Notes under the pieces: generated by a model
The model's input: the letters and a program-made list of their open reading frames with translations, nothing else
What the model was told of the DNA's origin: nothing
The model's database searches: none
Source of the DNA: Streptomyces sp. P9-A4
GTDB taxonomy: Bacteria; Actinomycetota; Actinomycetes; Streptomycetales; Streptomycetaceae
Assembly: GCF_036634195.1 (NCBI RefSeq)
Contig: NZ_JAZIFY010000001.1
Span: forward strand, 6,520,501 to 6,584,500
Direction of reading: 5' to 3'
DNA length: 64,000 nucleotides
Shown: piece after piece, positions 27,794 through 35,500 of the stretch
Position numbering within the stretch: the stretch's first letter is position 1
Layout of the letters: every line of letters begins with the position of its first letter
Position numbers and translations under genes: made by a program

Positions 27794-28050
27794 GGCGCTC
27801 GACGCCCGCAGTCGGGACGGGTCTCACGAAGAGCGCCCACCGCGACCCAGGCCAGCAGCAGGACCGTCCAGAGGCCCGGGATGAACAGCCAAAGCAGGAA
27901 ACCACTGTTGGCCGCGTTGTTCACTCCCACGTCACAGGCGGTCCACGACCTGCCCAGAAGCACGGCAGCGGATACCGCGAGAGCCAGAGCCACCGCCACC
28001 CCGAGACATCCATGCAGCCGTCGACTCCCCACAGGCCCCCCGTTCGCCAT
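27794..28050 (-). pseudogene. 3'-truncated small membrane protein gene
   Basis: A minus-strand frame from ATG 28050 reads RRLHGCLGVAVALALAVSAA, then VLLGRSWTACDVGV, NNAANSGFLLWLFIPGLW and TVLLLAWVAVGAL. That is two clear membrane segments with a conserved-looking loop. After about 80 codons it runs into the antisense of the tetR gene and stays open to 27565 with no further protein-like features. It looks like a membrane protein gene cut by the arrival of the TetR/SDR pair. It could still be translated as a longer product overlapping tetR, but that is less likely. Confidence 0.45.
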
Positions 28051-28159
28051 CCGCTGCTGGAAGCACCGGATCCGCACCGCCCATCACTGCCGCACCCCGC
28101 CCGTCCGCCGGCACTGACCAACGGGGAACGGACACCTCTGGATCCTGGCAATCACATGA

Positions 28160-28363
28160 TCAGCCAGGCGGTGCCTGGTCAAGGTGTCCTGGGTGGCGGT
28201 CGCGCGTTCGGAACCGTTCAGCAACGAGCGCGGTGTCGCAGTCGCAGAACACCTCGACCAGGTGGGCGTCAAGTTGGCGCAATCGCCCGGGGGTGATGTC
28301 GCGGCGCCACCAGGGCAAGGAGAGGCTCCCGGCGGTCTTGATGTCCTCAACGAAGAGCAACAC
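28160..28363 (-). pseudogene. C-terminal fragment of a kinase-like AAA protein
   Basis: A 67-residue frame reads LPWWRRDITPGRLRQLDAHLVEVFCDCD, then ALVAERFRTRDRHPGHLD and a stop. The string VxCDxxxAxxRFxxRxxxRHPGH is characteristic of the C-terminal half of small P-loop kinase-like ATPases common in Streptomyces. The P-loop half is absent, so this is a remnant. Its first codons overlap the end of the MFS gene by 17 bases, so the MFS gene probably landed on it or replaced its 5' part. Confidence 0.55.
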
Positions 28364-29843
28364 GATCGTGGCCGTCGGCAGTCGCTTCGGGGGTGACGCC
28401 GTGCTGTTCTTCTTCGGGGCGGCCCTGCTCGGGCAGCAGGAAGGTGATCGCGAGGAAGACCACCAGCAGACATGCCTGGACGATCAGTGCGCGGTGGAAG
28501 CCGCCGGTGAAGTCACCGGTCTTGGCCTGGGCGAAGAACACCGAGCCGAAGACCGCCACGCCGATGGAGCCGCCGACTGCCTGGACCGCCGACAGGACAC
28601 CGGAGGCGGATCCGATCTCGTCGTCGTCGACGGCGGCCAGGATGAAGCTGAACAGGGCGGCGATGACCATGCCGGCGCCGATGCCCGCCACCGCCACGCC
28701 GGGAGCGATGTCCCAGATCGAGAACGAGGCGGCGTCGAGGCGGTCGAGCTCGAACCACAGCACGGCCGCGCCGGCCAGTTGGACCAGCGGTCCGATCTGG
28801 AGCACCTTGCGGCCGATCCTGTCGGCGAGGAACGCGCCGCTGATGGCGCCGCCGATGGCGGTTCCCACCGCGAGGGGCAGGTTGCCCAGTCCCGCGTCAC
28901 CGGCGGTGAAGTGCTGGCCGATCTGGAGGAACAGGGTCAGGACGAGCTGGGTGCCGATCAGTCCGCCGAAGAACAGGGCGATGCCGCCGAGGCCGACGGT
29001 GAAGGCCGGCTTGCGCAGCAGGCCGGGGGTCACCAGCGGCTCGCGGCCCGCAGCGGCTGTTCGGCGCTGCTGGAGGGCGAAGAGGGCGAAACCGATCACC
29101 GAGGCGGCCATGGACAGCCACGTCCACAGCGGCCAGCCGTTCTCCTGCCCCTGGTTGAGCGGCAGCACCAGCAGGGCGCAGGACGCCACGACCAGGGCGG
29201 CGCCGGTCATGTCGACCCGGACCGTGCGGTCGCCCGCCTTCTTGGGCACGAACTTCGCGGCGACAATCTGTGCCGCGATGCCGATGGGCAGGTTGATCAG
29301 GAACACCGACCGCCAGCCCAGGCCGAAGAAGTCGCCCTCGATGAGGAAGCCGCCCAGGACCGGGCCGATGATGCCGCCCAGGCCCAGGCCAGGTCCGAAG
29401 ATCGCGAAGACCTTGGTGAGCTCGGGGCCGGAGAAGTTCTCCCGCAGCAGGCCCAGGCCCTGGGGCAGCAGCATCGCTCCGGCGGCGCCCTGCAGCAGGC
29501 GGAAGGCGATCAGCGACTCGATGTTCGGCGCGATCGCGCACAGCAGGGAGGCCGCGGTGAAGGCCGCCAGGCCGATCAGGAACATCCGGCGCCGGCCGTA
29601 GCGGTCGCCGAGCCGGCCGCCGAGCACGAGCCTGGCGCCCAGGGTGAGGGCGTAGCCGCCGATCACCCATTGCAGTCCGACGGAACCGGCACCGAGTGAT
29701 TTCTCCAGGTCCGGTCCAGCGACGTTGACGATCGAGGCGTCCAGGAGATCCATGATCTCCGCGACGATCATCACCGCCAGGATCAGCCACCGCCACCGGT
29801 AGGGCTCGGTCGTCTTGTCAGGGGTGGGGGACGGGGCACGCAC
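28347..29843 (-). CDS. MFS drug/H+ antiporter, 14-helix DHA2 (EmrB/QacA) type
   Basis: 498 residues with about 14 membrane helices. Conserved motifs are LDASIVNVAGPDLEKSLG (helix 1, motif D1), GGRLGDRYGRRRMF (motif A) and GPGLGLGGIIGPVLGG (antiporter motif C), all diagnostic for the DHA2 family of multidrug exporters. The GTG start at 29843 is preferred because GGAGGT sits seven bases upstream; an ATG at 29858 is in frame but has no ribosome site. Divergent from a MarR regulator, which likely controls it in response to an exported drug or an endogenous metabolite. Confidence 0.94.
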   Translation of the reverse strand: MRAPSPTPDKTTEPYRWRWLILAVMIVAEIMDLLDASIVNVAGPDLEKSLGAGSVGLQWVIGGYALTLGARLVLGGRLGDRYGRRRMFLIGLAAFTAASLLCAIAPNIESLIAFRLLQGAAGAMLLPQGLGLLRENFSGPELTKVFAIFGPGLGLGGIIGPVLGGFLIEGDFFGLGWRSVFLINLPIGIAAQIVAAKFVPKKAGDRTVRVDMTGAALVVASCALLVLPLNQGQENGWPLWTWLSMAASVIGFALFALQQRRTAAAGREPLVTPGLLRKPAFTVGLGGIALFFGGLIGTQLVLTLFLQIGQHFTAGDAGLGNLPLAVGTAIGGAISGAFLADRIGRKVLQIGPLVQLAGAAVLWFELDRLDAASFSIWDIAPGVAVAGIGAGMVIAALFSFILAAVDDDEIGSASGVLSAVQAVGGSIGVAVFGSVFFAQAKTGDFTGGFHRALIVQACLLVVFLAITFLLPEQGRPEEEQHGVTPEATADGHDRVALR

Positions 29844-29857
29844 GCCAGATACCTCCA

Positions 29858-29880
29858 TGGTGAAGTAATTCCACCGTGAA
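29858..29880. promoter_or_regulatory. Candidate MarR operator in the MFS/MarR gap
   Basis: A quasi-palindrome GGTGAAGTAATTCCACC followed by a second GTGAAGGTAA half. It lies between the divergent MFS and MarR genes in a locally AT-richer stretch, where both promoters must be. MarR dimers usually bind such 16-20 bp inverted repeats. Confidence 0.5.
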
Positions 29881-29904
29881 GGTAAAGAAGAGAAGGGCGG
29901 AGGC

Positions 29905-30429
29905 GTGGAGGAAGCGGTGCGCGACGGTGTCGCGGAGCAGCGTGAGCGGCTGATGGAGTCGCTGAGGATCTACGGCGGTCACTACGCCGAGCTCAGCCGG
30001 CGCTTCGCCGCCTGGCTGGGCCTGCACTCCACGGATGCGACCGCGGTCCTGGAGATCGCCGCCGCCGAGGAGCGCGGCACTCCCCTCTCACCGGCGCGGC
30101 TGAGCGAGCGGATCTCCCTCTCCACCGGCGCCACCACCGCGCTCCTGAACCGCCTCGAAGCGGCGGGACACATCACCCGCGCCCGCGAGGACTCCGACCG
30201 GCGCATCGTCACTCTGCGCAGCGGAGCACACATCCAGGAGAGGGCGGACGAGTTCTTCGGCCCGCTCGCCCAACGCCTCGACGCGGCGATGTCGCACTAC
30301 CCGCCACGGTTCCTGGAACAGGTCGAAGCGTTCATGGCCGACCTGAACACCACCATGGACAGCCACCTCGCGGAACAGGACGCGGTGACACCGCGCTCCC
30401 TTCGCGCCTCTCATGGGCGAACTCCCTGA
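29905..30429 (+). CDS. MarR family transcriptional regulator
   Basis: 174 residues. Winged helix-turn-helix: LSPARLSERISLSTGATTALLNRLEAAGHITR is the recognition region, and REDSDRRIVTL is the wing with its conserved DxRxxxxxL. N- and C-terminal helices form the dimer interface. The start is either GTG 29905 (AAGGG eight bases upstream) or GTG 29917 (GGAGG five bases upstream); I report the longer. It is divergent from the MFS exporter and likely represses it. Confidence 0.92.
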   Translation: MEEAVRDGVAEQRERLMESLRIYGGHYAELSRRFAAWLGLHSTDATAVLEIAAAEERGTPLSPARLSERISLSTGATTALLNRLEAAGHITRAREDSDRRIVTLRSGAHIQERADEFFGPLAQRLDAAMSHYPPRFLEQVEAFMADLNTTMDSHLAEQDAVTPRSLRASHGRTP

Positions 30430-30464
30430 CCGGCTTGCCCTCCCGCCGCCCAGCCGGCTTCCTC

Positions 30465-30752
30465 TTACCCACTCGTCCTCTCGGCGGGCGGAACTCCGTG
30501 CAGCCCAGGCCGATCATCCCGCCCAGCACGCCGATCGCAGATCCGGGGGCGGATGCCGAGCAGCCGGAGGCGGGCGGTGTCGCGGGGCGGGGGCATCTGT
30601 ACGGGGACCCTTCCGATCCGGAGCGACACCCCATCGCCGCCGAACGCCATGTGAGCGGCGGTAAGGGCGGTGATACGGAAGGGTCCCTGGGCGAACAGCA
30701 GGGCAAGGAGTCCGGCCGCCTTGTCGGCGACGGCTATCTCCTCTCGACCCAA
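30465..30752 (-). pseudogene. Tyrosine-recombinase-like remnant
   Basis: A 95-residue frame reads VADKAAGLLALLFAQGPFRI, then TALTAAHMAFGGDGVSLRIG and RVPVQMPPP. This matches the start of the catalytic region of XerD-like integrases found in Streptomyces (AGLLVLLYAQ ... IxxLT ... VxLRLG ... PVxLPxP). The remainder of the catalytic domain, with the Arg-His-Arg-Tyr set, is missing. A decayed integrase in the stretch between the MarR gene and the HTH gene, where no intact gene is seen (30430-30814). Confidence 0.5.
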
Positions 30753-30814
30753 TGATCGTCCGTGCGGCTCTGCTCAGCGCGATCCGACCGGAAGATCCGA
30801 AGGAAGCGCCCTAG

Positions 30815-31342
30815 CTAGTCCTGCGAGGCGTGTTCCTTCAGGAAGGCGCCCGCGTAGGCCGCGGCTTCCTCCTTGGTCGGGTGGGGAGGGGTGGGGGTGG
30901 TCGGGCCTTGGGTGCCGTCGGCCGATCGGGCCTGCCAGGTCCAGGTGCCTGAGGTGTGGCTCTGTGTCAGTTCCGCTTTGCCGCCGAACAGTTCCAGGGT
31001 CACGGGGGGCGTCGCGGGTCGGGCGCCTACCGCGTCCGGCCACTTCTTCCGGGCGCCCTGGCGGGTGATGCCCCACGCCGCGCCCAGTTGTTCGTAGCTT
31101 GCGCCGTAGGCTCCCGCGGTGCCCGCGGCCGTTGCCGTGAGGTGTTTGACCCTTGCGTCCAGCACCTTCCAGGTGGCCAGTACCGAGAGGGTCACTTCCA
31201 CGGGATCCGCGTCCCACATGCGGTGTTCCGGCAGGCCCGTGACGCGGGAGCGCAGGGCCGAGGCCAGGGGGTTGAGGGCGTCCAGGAGGGCCTTGTCGAG
31301 CGCGGTGCGCTCTTCCGGGGTGATCTCGGGCGACATCGTCAT
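30815..31342 (-). CDS. HTH-containing protein of unknown function
   Basis: 175 residues. The middle carries a helix-turn-helix-like segment, YEQLGAAWGITRQGARKKWP, of the type seen in many small actinobacterial DNA-binding proteins. The N-terminal ~70 residues are helical (LDKALLDALNPLASALRSRV). The C-terminal ~75 residues contain a short strand region (TWTWQARSADGTQG), a Pro/Thr linker and a helix. The start ATG at 31342 is six bases after a -10 TATAGT, so the message is probably leaderless. An inverted repeat covers this promoter, which suggests autoregulation. It sits 66 bases downstream of the protease operon end and might control it. Confidence 0.7.
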   Translation of the reverse strand: MTMSPEITPEERTALDKALLDALNPLASALRSRVTGLPEHRMWDADPVEVTLSVLATWKVLDARVKHLTATAAGTAGAYGASYEQLGAAWGITRQGARKKWPDAVGARPATPPVTLELFGGKAELTQSHTSGTWTWQARSADGTQGPTTPTPPHPTKEEAAAYAGAFLKEHASQD

Positions 31343-31343
31343 G

Positions 31344-31390
31344 CGACAACTATAGTTCACGTGAGTGGGAAATGGTAACTATGGTTGTCG
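31344..31390. promoter_or_regulatory. Promoter with inverted-repeat operator for the HTH gene
   Basis: Arms CGACAACTATAGTT (31344-31357) and AACTATGGTTGTCG (31377-31390) are inverted copies with one mismatch, 19 bases apart. The minus-strand -10 TATAGT (31349-31354) lies in one arm and a -35-like TTACCA (31373-31378) overlaps the other. The spacer holds CACGTG. Probable operator. Confidence 0.65.
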
Positions 31391-31408
31391 GGACTGCTCT
31401 GGGTGTTC

Positions 31409-32497
31409 TCAGACCCAGTTCACCTCCGCCGTTGCCAACAGCGGGTCGTCCAGCAGTTCCCACAGGGGGACCGCGAAGTTTCCCGTGCGGTAGCGGCCGC
31501 CGAAGTGGAGGCCCAGGACGCGGTGGTCCGTGAGGTCGAAGACCGGTGAGCCGCTGTTGCCGCCCAGGGTCGAGCAGTCGTGCTTCATCACCAGGCCGCC
31601 CGGCGTGAAATCGGTCGCCGTCCCCGGCTGGAGTCGCTTCACGTTGTAGACGTCCATGAAGATCCGGCGCATCGACTCCGGTTCATTGCGCCGCCCGTCC
31701 CACGCCGGGTAGCCGATCACGTACACCGGGCGGCCCGGCACGCTCGCCGGTGCGTCCGCCGCCACCGCCAGGGGCGTGGGCAGCCCGCCGTCCGTCGAGG
31801 GTTCGACCCTGAGCAGGGCCATGTCGACATCGGGATGGATGCCGATGATCTCCGTGATCTCGTACGCGGCGGACGCCCCCGCCGCCGCGCCGTCCACCGG
31901 CAGCTCCTCCGCCGGATCCACCCGCGCCGACATCCCGTACGCGAAGTTCCAGCGCCCTCCTTTGCCCCCGTTCTCCTCGAACCGGCTGAACTCCGCCGCC
32001 ACATGACGGTTCGTCATCACCGTGCGCGGCCCGACGAGGAAGGCCGTCCCGATCCAGTCCAGGCTCGGGTGGCCGGTGACCTCCACCCGCCCCACCCGCG
32101 CCAGGGACTCCCGGATCGCCGGCCGGTGGCCGTCCAGGATCGCCCACTCGTCCCGCTGCGGGGCGAAGTCCTGGCGCTGCACCAGGATCGCCGGGCGGCC
32201 CTCCAGGAGGACGATCGCCTCCACACCGAAGGTCTCGTTCCCGTCGAGTTCGTCCTCGCGGTTCGCTGCCAGCTTCTCCAGGCCGCTGACCCCGGCCTCC
32301 AGGACCCGGGCCCGCTCCTCGCGGGCGAAGCGGGAGATCTCCGCCGCCGGTGCCGCGTCGGCGGGGAGTTCGTACGTGGACTCGGCGATCTCCGCCTCCA
32401 GTTCACCGCGTACCCGCGCGGCGACCTCCCGCAGATCCCCGAAGACCCGCTCGGCGGCGGTCGCGACCGGCGACACGTTCCGTGATCCGTTCGGCAT
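31409..32497 (-). CDS. Trypsin-like serine protease, stand-alone
   Basis: 362 residues. Chymotrypsin-fold catalytic triad: His165 (VMTNRHVAAEF), Asp225 (DVDMALLRV) and Ser315 (GGNSGSPVF). The N-terminal ~140 residues are a helical domain of unknown function (LREVAARVRGELEAEIAES). No signal peptide, so it is probably intracellular. The start ATG at 32497 has GAGGTGA in the last codons of the upstream gene, so translation is coupled to the giant STAND protein, which itself ends in a trypsin-like domain. This arrangement suggests a proteolytic cascade released when the NTPase senses a trigger. Confidence 0.9.
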   Translation of the reverse strand: MPNGSRNVSPVATAAERVFGDLREVAARVRGELEAEIAESTYELPADAAPAAEISRFAREERARVLEAGVSGLEKLAANREDELDGNETFGVEAIVLLEGRPAILVQRQDFAPQRDEWAILDGHRPAIRESLARVGRVEVTGHPSLDWIGTAFLVGPRTVMTNRHVAAEFSRFEENGGKGGRWNFAYGMSARVDPAEELPVDGAAAGASAAYEITEIIGIHPDVDMALLRVEPSTDGGLPTPLAVAADAPASVPGRPVYVIGYPAWDGRRNEPESMRRIFMDVYNVKRLQPGTATDFTPGGLVMKHDCSTLGGNSGSPVFDLTDHRVLGLHFGGRYRTGNFAVPLWELLDDPLLATAEVNWV

Positions 32498-32503
32498 GGT
32501 CAC

Positions 32504-35500
32504 TCACCTCGGCTTCCCGTTGGTCCCGTCCCCCGGTGCCGGCCGCCCCGACTGGGCCGCCATGATCTCCGCGTACAACTCCGGCCGGAACTCCCCTAGA
32601 TGGGCGAGGATGCCGCTCATCTGCGTTCCGACGTTCACGAACCTCGTCCTGGCGCCCTGGAACTCGACCTCGTCGACCTTCCTCGTGCCCCGGTGCAGCC
32701 CCACGACCGTCCAGTCGTCGAGGCAGACCGGCGAGCCGGAGGAGCCGCCACGGGTGTCCGTGAAGTACAGGATGTCGTGCTCGTCGGCCCGGTACACCAG
32801 GTTGTTGCGCAGGGCGACGCGCTTCGGCAGGCCGCCCGGATGCTGGATGATGTTGACAGGCACGCGCTGCCGCTCCCGTACCAGCAGCGGCCTGGTCGCG
32901 ACCCGTAGCGTCGGCCTCGGCTCCTGGTCCGGCGAGAGCCGCACTACGGCATAGTCCAACACCGCGTCCCAGGCCGCGAGTTCACCCGCAGTCGCCTCGG
33001 GCGCCGCCGTCGCGTTCTCGACGAAGTCGAACCGCGAGCGGGACATCGTCACCTGGAGCCGCAGGTCCTCTTCGCTCACGTACGGCCGCACGCCCGCCTC
33101 CCACGAACGGGCCATCACCACATGGTGGTTGGTGATCAGAAGCCCCGGAGCGATCATCCAGCCCGTCCCCCCGTGCGGATACGAGGGCAGCAGCGGCGCC
33201 CCCGACTCGTACGGCGGGATCCTGAGCAGCGCGACCGAGGCACCGGCCCGGATGCCCCCGTGCAGGAACTCGTAGGGCACGGTGTCGTCCTGGAGGACGA
33301 TCTCCTCCTTCATCTCCCCGGGCATCATCTCCGCCGGTAGCTCCGCCTCCCCGGTTATCGCACGGGACACCGTGTCCAGCGCGCCCTGGAGGACGGCGCG
33401 CGGGCCCGGTTCGCGGGTCCGTTCGATGGCGTTGTGCAGCCAGATCTCCAGCGGCACCAGACCGTCGATCAGCCGCTCGACCTGGTTCATCGCGTTCAGG
33501 TCGGCGTGGATCCGGTCGCGGGGGTCGGCCAGCGGCTCCAGCGTGGCCGTGAACGAGCCGGGGATTCCCCTGAGCAGGGCCGGGCGCAGGTCGCGGTCCG
33601 CGAGCCCCGCCTCCGTCGCGGCGTTGCGCACCCGGACGAGTTCGCTCTGCGGCAGGAACGGTTCCTTGCGGAGGGCGGCCCCCGCGGCGGTCGGCGGCGG
33701 GCGGGCCCACAGTCCGGCACCGCCGCGCACGTACGCGGCCGTGGTGCCCCGGACCGCGGTGCCGCGAGACACCGCGGGCCCCGTGCCGGGACCTGGAGTG
33801 GGACCTGAGGTGGGAGGCGTGCCGGGACCCGGGGTGGAGGCTCTTGCGGGGGCCGGCATGGGAGGAGCCGCATCGTGCCGTTCACCGTCGGGCGGCGGGC
33901 CGCCCCCCGGTCCGTCCTCCTGCGGTCCGCCTCCGTGCCCTGCCGGGCCCGCGTCCATCGCCGACGCGACCCCGAGGAGCAGGTCCCCGCTGTCGTCCCG
34001 GAGGGTCAGCACCTGCCGGGCGACACTGTCGAGCGTGCCGCGCCGCCGCGCCTCCCGCAGGTCCCGCTCGATGCGGTCGACATCGAGTCCGGAGCCGATG
34101 CCGGCATCGAGGCCCGAGTCGAGTTCGGTGTCGGCTCCGATACCCGGGCCGGACCCGGCCCGGGTATCCGCCGCAGGCCTCGTGCCCCTCCCCACCGCCG
34201 CCCCCAGAATGCGGTACAGCGGCTCCCGGAGCGCCGGTTCGTCGGCGAGGGTGGTGGCGATCCAGCGGGCCAGCTCGGTCACGACCGCCTCCTCGTCCGC
34301 CGGAAGCCCGACCAGCCGCAGGGTGTGCTCCAGGAGCCGGGGGTCGGCCGGGCAGGCCGTGGCCGCCGCCGCGCGGGCCAGCGAGGGCTGGCGGGCGAGC
34401 TCCGCGTCGGGCATCGCGCGCAGTGTCCTGGCGAGACGTTCCCGCGCCGGGGCCGCGTCGTGGTCCGCCAGCGAGGCGAGCCGGGACCGGGCGACCAGGA
34501 CGCCGAGCGACTCGTAGCGCAGCCCGAGGCCCGCCGCGATCTCCTCCGCCTCCTGCAGATCCCGGTCGGCGCCCGCGAAGTCCCCCGCGTCCTGCGCGAG
34601 CCGCGCCGCCAGCTGGAGCAGTTCGAGCTGCGTCTCCGCGCAGCCCGCCTCCGCCGCGCCGTCCACCGCGCGCTCGACCTCCGCGCGCGCCTCCGGCGTC
34701 CGCCCGGAGCGCGCGAGGGTCTCGCCGAGCAGCGCGTGCAGCCGGCTGCACGGCGTCCACGGGCGCCGCTCGGTGAGCCGCTGGGCCGCGGCGTCCACGT
34801 ATCCCTGGGTGAGCAGGTCCTCGACCTCGCGGACGGCGATCCGCTCCCAGTCCTCCTGGTCGGCCTCGGTCATGATCTGGTCGGGCACATGGCCGCCGAT
34901 CCGGCCGAGGAGGAAGGCGGCCGAGCGGTGCGGCATCTCCTGGTGGGCGGTCCCGCCGAGGTACGGGGCCACGCCCGGTTCCCAACGCGCCTCCACCGTA
35001 CGGGGGTTCTCGCCGAGGCGCAGCCGGTGGTAGATCTCCTCCGCGCGGTCCCGGGAACCTTCGCCGGCCGCGTAGTGCGCGACCGCGTGGCGGTCCACCG
35101 CCCGCATCAGATCCGTCCGGGCGCTGTCCGAGAGGCGCAGCATGATGGTCCGGAGGTCCGCCCGGTGCCGGATGCTCCGGGGGCCCGCCGACTCCATCAG
35201 GTCGACCCGTGAGGTCAGCAGCCCGTACAGGCGGCGGGCCTCCGCCGGGGTGTCGACCCGCAGTCCCGCCGGCCCGGCGAGCACCTCCCGCACCAGCTCG
35301 GGGGTGATGAACCGCAGTGCGAGACCCGCCTGTACGAGGGCCCGGACGTCGTCCTCCGGGATGTGCTTGAGGATGCGGTCGTAAAGCGTTCCCTGGATGA
35401 GCATCTGGTCGATCTGACGGTCGAAGTAGCGGCGCCGGGACGGGAGTCCGCGCAGCAGGCCGCCGATGTCGGCGGACCCGGAACCCACGGCGACCGCCGT

